64,000 bases of DNA. Source: Kalaharituber pfeilii. Taxonomy: Eukaryota > Ascomycota > Pezizomycetes > Pezizales > Pezizaceae. Location: NCBI GenBank assembly GCA_015179045.1, contig WHUZ01000016.1, forward strand, positions 1 to 64,000, read 5' to 3'. The translations under genes were made by a program, and so were the position numbers. This document shows, piece after piece, positions 35,116 to 46,790 of the stretch; the stretch's first letter is position 1; each line of letters opens with the position of its first letter. The notes under the pieces are model-generated. The model was not told where the DNA came from. It worked only from the letters and a program-made list of their open reading frames with translations, and ran no database searches.

Positions 35116-35241
35116 ATGCACAGCGAGATCATCGAAATCGTCAATGACCACGGTGAGGACTTGCCAGTTGGTACTTGTGTCAGCTGTGGCAGCTCCGGAG
35201 TCCGGCTTTATTGGAATCAATGTGCGAATTGTGTTCCGGTA
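35116..35241 (+). CDS. Tiny CxxC/CxxC zinc-ribbon-like protein, copy 2 (diverged)
   Basis: The first exon (35116-35238) encodes 41 residues beginning MHSEIIEIV, with cysteines at 21/24 (CVSC) and 36/39 (CANC). It is followed by a GTATGT donor as in the other copies; past the CTAACAG acceptor near 35310 the next codon is TAA, so a spliced protein would end at residue 41. Unspliced reading gives 70 residues to 35328. Roughly half of the residues differ from the 14078 and 41656 copies, yet all four cysteines and the Gly-x-Ser-Gly-Val segment are kept. It sits in S1', so it is the S1 paralogue of the S2 gene. The matching gene in copy A was deleted. Function unknown. Confidence 0.5.
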
Positions 35242-35796
35242 TGTACAAGCCAGTGGATCACCTCTCTCCTGAGCGGGTGTTATATTTTTTATTTCACTCA
35301 TGCTAACAGTAATCAGGCTCCACCATAATCTTCGCAAGAGGTTGTTGTGGAGGAGGAGGAGGAGGGGTGTCCAGATCGACCATGCAAACCATCTGCTAGT
35401 GAAAGGAAATCTTGTGTCATGGCAATCTTCTTCTGTTGTCTGTTTTCATAGAGATCAAGTGGGGCGTTCAGAGAGCGGTGTGCAGCGGTAGTGTTATGGA
35501 GTTTGTTAGTTCTATTCATTCTTTCGGAAAGTGTTGATTATTTCATTTTGTGCATACTCTCTTCTCAGCTCGTCCGGTCGCAAGGCCTGAGAACAAGATC
35601 CAAAGTAAAAAATCTCGTTAGTATTGAAAAACACACGATTGTCATGGCAATGGCAGTGAGATCAAATTTGCATGAAAAAACAACAGAGGTGTCACAATAG
35701 TGTGATGTATAAATAGTTGCATTCGACGAATTCTGAGTGAGTCCCAGGCAGTGGTTTCAAGACCTTCTTTGAATTCGACCCTAATATTTGCATCTC

Positions 35797-35850
35797 TTTT
35801 TTTGGGGGGGTCAGCTAACCCCGCGTACAGGCTATCGGCCAATGGCAGGG
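35797..35850 (-). mobile_element. Short retroposon tail in S1'
   Basis: A T-run and G-run are followed by GCTAACCCCGCGTACAGGC and CCAATGGCAGGG, the minus-strand form of the LINE tail. ATTTGCAT lies just before and after (about 35789 and 35858), consistent with a target duplication. No copy-A counterpart exists because that stretch is deleted there. Confidence 0.6.
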
Positions 35851-38569
35851 ACTGCTATTTGCATTGGGATCATATAGGACATAAGCAGACGGATCTAATA
35901 GGACTACTATTGAATGTATCCAGGAGTGAACTCAGCTTGCTGAGGAGTGGTGGGTGATTACAAGCTGCACAAGGCCTTGTTTCCCGTAAAAAAGTGCCAA
36001 GACTTGAAACCGGCTTGGAAATCATCGCTATAAGCCTATAATACTGTGCTCGCTACTATTATTTTGTGAAATAATGGAAATGGATGACTTCCCATGGGCG
36101 CAGATTCACAGATTCACAGAAATTTTTCACAGACGAGCAAAAGGAGTTAGGCAACGTAGAATTAAAACTGCATACCTTGTAATATCTAACTTCAAGAGAA
36201 AAATTACATATGTCATCCCCCTTAAATCTACACCGAAATTCACATCTATGCCAAAATATCTCCACTCATACAGGTGATGAGTTGGAAGAAGCTCTTTTGT
36301 TAATTATTTGCTTAAGTCTATTAGGTCTTCAAATTTAGTGACAACGATGAAAACAATCTTATTTGCCTCAAGCAGCATTATGAAGTGCTAAAAAGTGGTA
36401 GTTGGGTGAACGATAGGTGTATAATAATTTTACATACAATAATAGGTGCATAAAGTACTTGCCTTTGTAGTTCCTTTCTTTTATTTAATTAGCGCTGGCG
36501 CGTGATGTGCTGACAAATTTGAGAATCTGGGAGTCTGAGAATCTTATTTTGTGGTTGCCATGGGAATTGGGGTCTGGCACAGAGTTTGGACTAGGAATCT
36601 GGGTATGCGAATCTGTGCCCACGGGAAGTCATCCAATATGGCCTCGATGATCAGAAGTGCTGTAACAGCCAATAGTCATTACAGAGCTAATCTGGTAGGA
36701 ATGACCTAAATCACCTTAAACTTATGTCTTCGCCCGCATACAGCCACTTGAGCATGTGCTGCCTGCACTCCACAATGCACCAAGCTACGCCATTTGTCAT
36801 GAAGTTAAGTCTGTTTCACTTACTGTACTGCCCAATTAAGTACTCACTGCCGCTTCGCGTTAGTGTCTGAAATTCCAAGGTTCAAATACTCAACAACCCA
36901 CAATCATCAACTTTGTCGCTCTCACAACAATAATAATTTATCACAATTCGCGACCGCCCCACAGTATTAATACATCTCCAACACTCAAATTTTTGTTTTG
37001 TATTTCTCACTTTCCATTTCGCAGCGTCTTCCTGTTATCATTGTCCGAATTATCCTTACAGTAATTATGCAACTCCAATAAATTTCCATTCCACTGCCTT
37101 CACAACTGACTAAAACCATCCTCTCCCATTCTTTAATACATACTTCATTGACCTATACTGAATTTTACAATCTACAGAATTCAGGCTACTATGATTCTAA
37201 AAATTACCTCTAATCCTCAGGCGAGGGTAGAGGAAGGGAGTAACCAGAGTATTGGAATATCCTTCCCTGAGTCTTTTTTTTATTGAAGGGGGTTGCATGA
37301 GCCATGGTTGGTAGTTCTGTTTTGGAGAAGATGCGACGGATAGATAAGCCCTTCCTTATCAAGGAGCACCCTAGGATGTCTCCAACAAAGGACTCTAGAT
37401 ACTGTAGAGAGCTGATCAGAAACATACATGATCCCATCTATGTACCCAAGTATCACCAGAAGGAGTGAGAACGCAGTGTAAAACACTTTTTTTAGTTTTT
37501 TCATGTACATTTTATCAGCTTTCCAGCTTGGAGAGCTCTTGAAAAGGCGACAGGAGATTCCTGTGGCTCGACTTGGAAGTCTTGGTCTTTTAGTAATTCG
37601 TTAGTATACATCATGAAATGTTAGGCCTCGAAAACCTTGCTCACGTGATTTTCTGTTTCCCTGGAATGTGCAGTGAACCGTTCCCCCTTAGTATCAGGTA
37701 TAGTTAATTCTCTCATCAACTAATTCTAAAGGCGTATACTCCCAAGTCAGTCATGTCTCAACGGCAAAAATTAAGAACACAAAGAAAAGAAAACCCCCAA
37801 AAAATATATTATAGCACTAGCGAGATCTTACTCTCCGCCCTGAATCCTGTTCTGACCCCATTATCTCTATACCTGCCAATTGCTCTGTTTTTTTTGGGGG
37901 GGGGCACCCCGCACCTCGCTTTGCATCAATTGCCCAACGGAGTCAGACTTTCTCCTGCCAATAATTTCAAACCTGCTACCGCTAGAGCCCCCGTGAACCC
38001 TCAAGTTTGACTACTCGTGATTCCTAGCTTGCTTTCAAGAGGTACATCCCCTCTTGGTCTGGAATCAGCAGCCCATTTTAACTATACAATCCACCGCCGC
38101 CCACAGTATAGACTTGGATTGTCTAAATTTCGGTTTTTCATAATCAGTATACCCACACTACTGCACCTCTTGCTTTGGAATTCACAGCCCGACTGAGCCA
38201 GGTGTCCCTCCGCAGGCATCTTATAGGCCTAGTATGTCTGAAATCCGGTGTGTCCAGATGCCAGTGGTATAAAACCAGAAGATGCTAGCTAAGAGGTTTA
38301 AGGAAGGAATTATGAACTATCAGACAACGCGACAACAATTGAGAAATCGAAAAAGGGGAGTCGGCTTCCCAATGAGTAATTAGCGCAAGAAGCTGCGGTA
38401 CCGGCAAAGGTAGTATAGGCCGTAGAAGGTGCGGAAGGAGAGGCGATTCCTCAACACAACTTCCACCATGATAGCAATACTCAATTCTCTGTTGTCTATT
38501 GTATTATCAGCACGTATATTCGGCAGTTTGCATTAACTCCCGCGTTGAGGTCACAGCAATGGAGCAAAT

Positions 38570-39240
38570 TAGAGGAGTAAAGCTGGGAAGGTGGAAGGGG
38601 GGCTGCCGGGGATGTCTGTCGAAGATGGTGGGAGGGGCAGATGTAGGAGAGGTGGAGATTGAAGCCTTGCCAGTCTGGTGAACTACCGCACGGTCATCTC
38701 AATTTTGTCAATACCGCTCTATGTTGTCACGATATGAGAGGAGAGGGTTCAGGGGGGCAACAACAGCTGCGACAAAAGCGATAGGAGGAGAGGCAGTGGG
38801 AGAGTCGGACTTGGGAGAGGGGAGGTCCGAGAGCAAACGTGGTTATCGGAAGGGCAGGCGGAGGTGGGACAGCTAGCTGGAGAAGCAGTTGAATGATGGA
38901 ACATGTTGGGGAAGAGGGGAGGCAGTCGAATGTGAACAAAGTGATGGGAGATACGAAAGGGGAAGCGGCAGCTGATGCATGCAGAGCACGTGGGACAGGT
39001 CGAGGTAGGAGACGATCTCAGAGATGCTGTCGAAGGGACTGTCGAAGCGGATGTCGAAGCGGATGTCGGAGGGTTTGTCGGAGGTAAGAGGGGCGATGGA
39101 AGAGGCGGAGATGCCGTCGGAGGGGCTACCGGAGAGGCAGTTAAACAGTGAAGGCCTGAGAGACGCATGTACAGATGAGCGGAGATTAGAACGGGGACTA
39201 GGGGAGATGGAAGAGGCTGTTGGATGGCTGGTGAGTGTTG
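38570..39240 (+). repeat. GA-rich region with 12-bp periodicity (S2, copy B)
   Basis: Counterpart of 10970-11720. The tandem run at about 39025-39090 has fewer GCTGTCGAAGGG-like units than in copy A, so the array length varies between copies. Confidence 0.6.
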
Positions 39241-40635
39241 GGGGGCGGTCTTCCGAGGTGCCGAAGTTGTGTACCTTTGGTACTGACCTCTGCTTTGGCC
39301 GAAGTGGGATGCTGCTATCTCCAGAGATGCGCAATTGAGAGATATAGAATTGGGGGCCCTGTTCGGTTCTGCGCCGGGGAAGAGGCTTGTTCGGCATCTT
39401 ATTGCATACGATGGACTATAATCCTCCGGTTGCATGACCGAATTCTAGTGACCAGGGCAACCTGATTTAATTGCTGTTTTTTTAAATCTCAGATTTTTTA
39501 TTTTCGTAATTCTGTTTTAACAGTACAGACCTACTTCAATCCCAATTGCAATGCAAGTAAGTCAGCACGCTCTACCGACACTGTGCACGTCGCTTGAAGA
39601 GACCTGGAGACGAGTCTATCGCGCGACATGCGACGAGTGGGAGGACTGCCAAGAGAACCGGGGGGTGAAGGGAAAAATTCCAGCTCCGGTTACGGTAAGG
39701 GAGCGCGTGATTTACGAGAGCCCTTCAGCTACCAGTGCTGGGCCAATATGCACATAGTTGAGCCACATGCAGTAGCGTGCTGAGCGCGAGAAGTTAAAAC
39801 TCGAGAACCCATAATCTGTAATTAAGAAACTCTTGACCCTGCGAACAAGAGCATGTCTTCAGCATGCAGATGAGGCCCGGTTGCTGGATCTTATCGCCGT
39901 ATTTATGAAATATGGCATCAGGAGAGAGAAACGGCGTTCTGATCACTAAGTACATATTTAGGTGCATGCATGTCATTTCTACTACTTGCAACAGTATTGG
40001 AAACATAGATATAGGCGGAATTAATCGCAGCTGGAGCTGAATCGTGGACTTGTGCCGCTACGCTTGCAGCTGTCTCAGTTGTTGCATACATGTGATACCA
40101 ATTGGCTGCAATCGATGCAAGTCCGGTTCAGCTGGTTGCCACTGATGCAACAAGTTTCAGTGCGCTGCAACCGAGCAGCACATCAGCCACTAATACTAAG
40201 GTTTTTACAGTCGAACTGCGCAAATTGGACCTTCTCATATTGGGTAACATATCAAATTTGCTCGCCCAGGGCCAATTAGGTCAGTGGTGATTATTGGATA
40301 TTTTGTCTTATTGGATAAAACCCTAAGTCCCAGGGTCGACGGTGTTTACGAAGCATTCTTATCCACGATTTACTATTTGGTAGTCCATACATATGTACCT
40401 GTAAAACTAGGGTCCTTTTTTACGGGTATGGTCTTGTTTACAAATAGTCTGATTCGCGCGGAGGTTTTACGGTAACGCTGGCTGAAAAGAGCACCATGTC
40501 CACTGTCAAAAGATGTGCCGTTACTGGCCTTTAGTACACATGCCCATCAAATTGTTTGGCCTCTTGCGAACTTGTGCACAACCCTAACTAATAATATTGA
40601 ACATTCGGTGAGAATGAGCTGCTAGCAGCTGAACT

Positions 40636-40682
40636 TTTTTTTTTTTTTTAATATCATTACTCCCTGTGGGCTATGCCGAGGT
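40636..40682 (-). mobile_element. 47-bp retroposon tail, copy B counterpart of 13048-13106
   Basis: It is flanked by AGCTGAACT at 40627-40635 and 40683-40691, with a T-run and a CCCTGTGGGCTATGCCGAGG segment. Same insertion as in copy A but 12 bp shorter. Confidence 0.75.
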
Positions 40683-41655
40683 AGCTGAACTGAATGCAAA
40701 GTAGACCGATGCTCACAATTGCAACGTTCCTGATACAGACAAGGTAGAGAAGTACTTTATACTTGATAGCGTTATGCTAAAATGTAGTTTCAATGAACTA
40801 TTGCTCAGCTACAGCACACTAGGATGAAACTATCACTAGCGTCCCAGCTTGAATATTAAGCTGTCTTAGTTCAGCTCCTGTGATAGAACATCCAAATGTT
40901 TTTCATCTACTGTATTTCAGAGAGGTCTTCGTATACTATCAATAGATTGCTGCACTCGATGTTAGCACCACCATACCTAAGTGCACATGTAGTTCAAAAA
41001 AGTGGGAAAAGTTCACTGGACAGTTCAGCAGCAGAGAGAGTAACTAACCAATGCAGTCATTGCAGAGGATACTAGATGTTTTCATGAGGCCTGATATTAG
41101 TTAGGGCCCGCAATTGTGCATTATGTAAACTCGCTGGAAACTCGTAAAAGTAACACACAAATGCCTGGACTACTACGCTTCCTATTTCGAGGCTAATTGG
41201 TCTCTGCTTCTCCTGATCGAGCTTGCAACTTTGAAGTGGAGGAGAACTTTGAAACATCGGGTTACCAAGGGGTTCAGCGATACTGTAGTCATGGTGGGTC
41301 AAGGGACGCTCGGGTGTGGAGGTCAACGAGTCGGTGGGCAAAGTAAGGGTGGACGCGGCAGCCAGATAGGCAATTGCTTGCCATACATGATATTCAGACT
41401 TATTTGAGATTATCAGCCGGAGTGGTGTGACTGGGATGTGGCTGAACAACACTTCTTTTTGGTTATGCTGCACTTCTTGTAAGACACAACTTGTCTGCCT
41501 CCCATGGGGGTGTGGGTAATCTCTCAAGTATTTAAACTCCCACAACTTCCCTTCGTTCTATTCTCAAAGCACTAGAACCACCACTGTCTCCAAACCATCA
41601 AGCCACCAAGATTGTGCTTCTCCACATCATTCTCTCTCCCAACATAGAGAACAAA

Positions 41656-41871
41656 ATGCACTGTGAGATTGTCGAAATCGTCACTTGCTACGGCGAACAG
41701 CTCACAATCGGTACTTGTCACATTTGTGGCGCGTCCGGAGTACAGCTTGATGGGAACGTATGTTCGAATTGTATTCTGGTATGTACAAGCAGTGGACCAC
41801 CTTTCTGCTAGGCCGATGTTATATTTTTAGTTCACTCATGCTAACAGTACAGTAATAAGATTGAACGCTAA
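41656..41871 (+). CDS. Tiny CxxC/CxxC zinc-ribbon-like protein, copy 3
   Basis: The encoded protein is identical to the 14078 copy over its 51 unspliced residues (41656-41811), and the leader and TATA-like element (about 41529) are almost unchanged. Cysteines lie at 21/24 and 36/39. With the intron at about 41779-41847 removed it would be 48 residues, ending near 41871. Flanking DNA shows many small changes while this frame shows none, which fits either selection or recent conversion. Confidence 0.55.
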
Positions 41872-42250
41872 ATCTTCGCAAGGTGTCATTGTGGGTGAGA
41901 AGAGTGTGTCCGGATTGACCATGAAAACCATTCGCTAGTGAAAGGAAACCTTATGTTATAGCTATCTTCTTCTGTTATCTATTTTCGCAGGGTTCAAGTG
42001 GGGGGTTTAAGAGAAGTGTGCAGTAGCAGCAGTGTCATGGAGTTTATTAGTCATGTTTATTCTTTTCAGAATACGTTGATTATTTCATATTATGCATACT
42101 GTCTTCTTAGCTCCTCTGGTCGCAAGGCCTAGGCACAAGTCAAAAAAAAAAAAAAAAAAAGGAAAAAAAAAGTTTCCTTAGCTTTAGAGAACACAAAATG
42201 ATTGCTGTAGCTATCGATTTGTTTCTATCCAGTCACTTTTGCTGACTGGA

Positions 42251-42705
42251 TGCAGGTAGGGGTAAGTGACGCTATATTTAAAGCGACCGCCAATCTAGTA
42301 ATATATACTGAGTACAGCCCATGCTCAGATCCATGCAAGGATAGATTGGAAGTATTGGAAAAAAAAAAAAAAAAAAATTGATCGATACTTCTCATGCAGC
42401 CTCACTTCTACCCATTGGTATTGCTTCAGCTCATAGATTCTCGCATCCTACTGCCTCACCTCATATCGCCTCGCATTGTCTCGCGTCACATCGGCTCGCT
42501 TCACACGCACGTATTCTTCAAATTGACGACAATGTCCGCATCACTCCTACATGCCTGTGAAATCAGTGCTGCCATGCCAGCTGCATATAGTAATAGGTAT
42601 AGACACACCTCAGAAAAAGAAAAGAAAAACTACCTTGCTTTGCCGTTGCTGCTAGGGGAGCGAAAAGAAGAGTAGCTATGGAACCGGAAAGTTGAAACCT
42701 CGGAA
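42251..42705. other. Spacer between S2' and the transposase relic
   Basis: Counterpart of 14691-15114, with poly(A) tracts and TCACCTCATATCGCC-type repeats. No gene. Confidence 0.5.
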
Positions 42706-42940
42706 CTAGTTGCAGTAGAAGAGGGCATTTTTGGACCATTTGTATATAGTGAAGGTGAAGAATCTTATGCAAGCAATCATTGTGAGTATAATCTTAATGC
42801 TTTACAACTAATAATTCCTGAAGCTCTTAATTCTGTTTCTGATATTATCATTAATGGTTTTTTTAGAGAAGTTTATGGACTATGGAGGCATATAGGTATG
42901 GTTGTACATATAGTACACAGAGTTTACTGATTGTGTATCT
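42706..42940 (+). pseudogene. DDE transposase C-terminal relic, copy B
   Basis: Counterpart of 15115-15360. It reads NHCEYNLNALQLIIPEALNS and then continues in frame further than copy A (INGFFREVYGLWRHI), so copy B is the less decayed of the two. It aligns to the tail of the fragment at 28398-28793. Confidence 0.6.
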
Positions 42941-44180
42941 AAAAGCCATAGGTGGATCATTCCTGTATATATAGTAAGTTTTGTTCTCACACTAGTACAA
43001 ATTCTGCAAACTGGGCAAATTTGGCACATTACTTTTTCAAGGTGCTGCATATAAAGTTCAAACTTTCAATTCTCTCCTACTCAACACCACCTTAATATTT
43101 TTAAATTTGGATAATGAAGCATTGTAGAGCAGGTGAAATAGTACATATCTACATTGTTTATTTTTTAACCATAAGTGGTTGGGTATGAAGTAGTGTGTCA
43201 GGTTTAAGTCCATAATTTCCGTCACTTGTACGTAGGCTCCATCATATTTTGTAAAATAATAGCAATGTCTCTGTCCACTCACAGGTTCTGACTGGATGTA
43301 CTAGTACGTAGGGATAACTGGCGCTAGCTACTGTATATATGTATGTAAAGCGACTGCTAATCTGCTACCCATGTCCACATCCAAACTCACCTTTTTTTTG
43401 ACCCTCACGTAACCCCGTTTATCGTTACTTGCTATGGCAAGGCTCCAGGGATTAGCCCAAGGCAAGCATATACTGTAGTAAAATCGCAACCATCTACATG
43501 ATTCCCACTCCACTCCTTATGAGGTGTCAGCCACTTCTCACTGTTCCTGCATTATCTACGACTTTTCCCGCATCTGTTACAAGAGCTTAAAGGCTTAGGA
43601 ATTGATTCTAAAGCCGAGTCTCAGTATAACTCACTGACTTACCTTGGTATTAGTATATCACCAGATACCCCCTATAACTAAGGCGCGGAATACCGGTAGG
43701 TTGCGGCGTGCATCTAGTGCCACTATACATAATCCGAATGATCACGATCTGACCTTTTGGGAGGAGATTTTCTTTCTAGAGGAGGTATCTAACAGTTCGA
43801 GAGATTACGCTGTGAGTGGAACTAGTATCACATCGGCATCGAAATTTTTTTTTTTTTTTTTTTTTTTTAATGCCCTTTTCTACATTCCTGCTATTGAATT
43901 ATTCCCAAGAGTTGCAGACCCACTTTTCGAAAACAACAAAACCCGATTCAGATTTACGGTACTACCTGAATATGAAATATGCAGCATGTGGAACTCATGT
44001 TTGCTGGACATACTCGCTGGTTTGGAAAGTATTGGAACGCTACATAATAATATGCATGATTTCAGAAGGCGGATAGTGCATACGCTTTATGCAGGCGTTC
44101 CAATACTTTCCGAATCAGCGAGTAGATGCATGGTCTCTTGGCTCAGGTCCTAATTTGGTATAGTGGACTGGCACCACAGG
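42941..44180. other. Unassigned region with hairpin, copy B
   Basis: Counterpart of 15361-16620. It includes the old retroposon tail near 43390 and a 169-codon open frame (43644-44153) that reads through a longer poly(T) tract. I do not recognise that protein, and it is not kept in copy A, where the frame ends at 106 codons. Confidence 0.4.
44011..44123. repeat. About 30-bp inverted repeat (hairpin), copy B
   Basis: The arms at 44011-44040 and 44094-44123 match those in copy A with a 53-nt loop. The stem is unchanged while nearby bases differ between copies. Confidence 0.7.
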
Positions 44181-46790
44181 GACATTTTCTTGCAGAAAAA
44201 ACTTCAATAAGTTAGGAAAAACAAGGCAGAAAAAAAGGGTTGTGGGGAATGATCAAAAACAATTGAAACCTGAAATGAGTTCGTATTTTTGGTGATTTCT
44301 ACATCTACCGGGAGAAAAGATTTTATGAAATATTCCTTACGTGCGATGGGTGGGGTCCAGTTTTGTAAATCAGACCCTCTCAATGCTATAATTGTGCAAG
44401 GTCTGCTGATAGTAAGTGTTACGAGAATGATGAGTTACTTTTCCATAATAAGCTACATGCCATTCGCCATTATGTCTGCCTTCATATTCGATTTTTCAGT
44501 TTGCTCAAATTGATGCAACTGCGGGTCACGAAAATGATTTTGCATCGAAAACCCCAATTGTGAAAATCCCGATTTCATATTTGAGGACTTGCGCCGGACA
44601 TGACCATCTTCCGACGCTTCAAACCTAAATTTTTTTCGCAAGTACATTACTGCAGCCAATCCTCTCCCCCCCATTCCCACCCCCCATAGTAAGCCCGCTC
44701 TCACGCTTCCCATTTTCTTTTCTTTTCTGCTTCCCTTCTCTTGCCTTCGCCTCGCCTACATCCTAACGTAGCTACGAAGTAGGAATGGCAAAGCGGAATG
44801 TGCAGTAGAACAACTCCCTTAGCCAGTAATATTTAAAACTGCTCTGCCGTCACCGAATTCTAGGAACATACACAAACAAGGCAGGCATGATTTGATATTG
44901 AAATAGCAATGGACAATCATAGTAGTGAGAAGAAAAGGATGAAGAAAAGGAAAAGAAGTAGAAGAAGAAGAAGTAGAAGAAAAAGAAGGACAGGGAAATT
45001 ATAACATCAGCACAAGTGCACCGAACCTCATGCACCAAAGTATCTGACATGAACCCTGGGTACCCTCTGGTCACTGGAATTATGAGAAGTATACCCCCAT
45101 CTTGCTTTGGAATTGGCAGCGCCACTCAGCTAGGCTTTCGTCCGCCGCCATATTATATGCTTGGTCCTTCTGGAGCCCCTCATGCCTACAATTTAATCCC
45201 TGGTGACACCAACCAATAACTCATGCTATCCACCGGCTGCTGGTTGATACTCCTCTTGTTGTTTCGTAATCAGCATCCCAATTCAGTCAGGCTTTCTTGT
45301 GCCGGCGATTTTGGACCTGGTCCTCTCGATCCCCACCGTGTATGCGAAACTTCCCTATATGCACAACCCCCGTGTACCCACAATCCCTGGTGTACCCACC
45401 AATTGCTTATTTTTTTTTCATGAGGAGACAGCACATTTGGATTTGAAATCAGCAGCCGATCATGTTATAGACCTAGTCCGTCTGAAGCCACGATATCATG
45501 TCCATAACTCTCTTGTACTCATAGTGAGGACACGATGGGTATAAATAATAAGTATAAGGAAATGCGGAAAGAATAAACTATCGAAATGAGAATCACAGGA
45601 GCAGTCGACTACTAAGGAGGAATGCGCGTTACCCCTAAGCGGCACTGATTGGAAAGGCAGCTATGTATTTGAGAAGCGGAGGTGCGACAAGCGGAGAGGC
45701 AGGTGGAGGAGAGGCGGAAGGAGCGGTATAGAGAGACGTGGTATAGGTGGCAAGAGAGGCGGAAGTGGGGTAGTTGGGCGTTAGGAGACGGAGGGAGTGT
45801 CTTTCTTTCCCGTAATATGCTGTCGCTATTGTGATCCCATCAGTACTGCTACATTTTTTCGCGATCCCATGAGTGGGGTAGGCAAGGGGACAGTTAAGAG
45901 AAGCGACAGGATAGCGCTGGGGGCGGCGGAGGTGTGAGAAGTAATAGGGTGTCGGACGGGCTACGGGGTGGGAAGAGTTATAGGGGAGGTGATGTGAGTG
46001 TTGTCTGAGAGGCTGTCGGATGTGGGAAAGCTACCGCAGAGCGGCGGGAGAAACGGTGGGAGAGGCTGTCGAAGGCGGTGTGGAAAAGAATGTCGGAGGG
46101 ACTGCCTCATGTAATAAGGGCAACGGAAGGCGGGAATGGGAGAAGCGGGGGCGGGGGGCGATCAGAGACTAGATGCAGGATTAGATGATGGAATTTGTTG
46201 TGGGGGCGACAGTGGAGGAGGCTGTCAGAGAGGTGAGGGCAGCCGGGTCAGGTTCACCGGGTCAGGTTCATAAGGAGGTGGATGTTGCCTGATTTCCGAA
46301 CCAAACCTTGCGCCTTAGTTCGAGTGGGGTGCTGTTGTCCCCCGTGATGGAGAACAAGGATAGTAGTGAGGGACCCTGTTTGAGTCCAAGTTGGGGAAGT
46401 GGGGTTGCCGGCAGCTTTTTGAGATGGACTGCAATTCTGGTTACACATGATTACATTCCGGTACAACATATTTTGGTTCCTGTTCTTTATTCTCATTTTT
46501 TGTTTGTGGTTCAAAGAAGGCAATAATAGGATTCTTTTTCCCGCGAACGGACTGAGCCTCTCGAAAACCACAAAACTGGAGATGAATGGTGAGACTCTGG
46601 TTAGTAGTGGCAGTGGTTACGAGACTAGGTGAGACTAGTTTATTGAGCGCAGAGATTAGTCTCGTATACAGACGCTGACTAAGCGGAGTTTCAGGAAAAT
46701 GGTTGGACTCCGCCAGGAGCCTGACTACGCAGAGATGTCAAAAAGGTCGAAGGAAGGTCGCTATAATAGGGGATAATCGTCAGTTCTAAG
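44181..46790. repeat. S3 block of copy B and its left spacer
   Basis: Counterpart of 16621-18960, with the GAA microsatellite (about 44936-44990) and a GA-rich region (45600-46250). It keeps about 257 bp (46257-46513) that copy A lost. That extra piece aligns with the part of S2 that follows its GA-rich region (about 39285-39440), which is the best evidence that S3 belongs to the S family. No gene is supported. Confidence 0.65.

Larger units (their letters stand above)
28869..36460. repeat. S1 block of copy B (more complete)
   Basis: It starts at TAGGCATCGCC, matching 4342. It holds the MAIRDFGF relic (29849), the GA-rich region (31660-32280), several insertions and the zinc-ribbon gene (35116) that copy A's S1 has lost. 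Relative to copy A it also keeps about 130 bp with a T-run near 30880-30900. Stretches 30180-31640, 32280-33130, 33870-35100 and 35330-36460 hold no further supported gene. Confidence 0.75.
36640..42250. repeat. S2 block of copy B
   Basis: Close counterpart of 9030-14690, with the GA-rich region (38570-39240), the retroposon tail (40636-40682) and the zinc-ribbon gene (41656). The segments 36660-38560, 39250-40630 and 40690-41520 contain no supported gene. Differences from copy A are mostly short indels and single changes. Confidence 0.8.

Noticed and set aside
43644..44153. 169-codon open frame with a run of Phe
   Set aside because: The Phe run is a variable poly(T) tract, and the copy-A counterpart stops early; no domain is visible.
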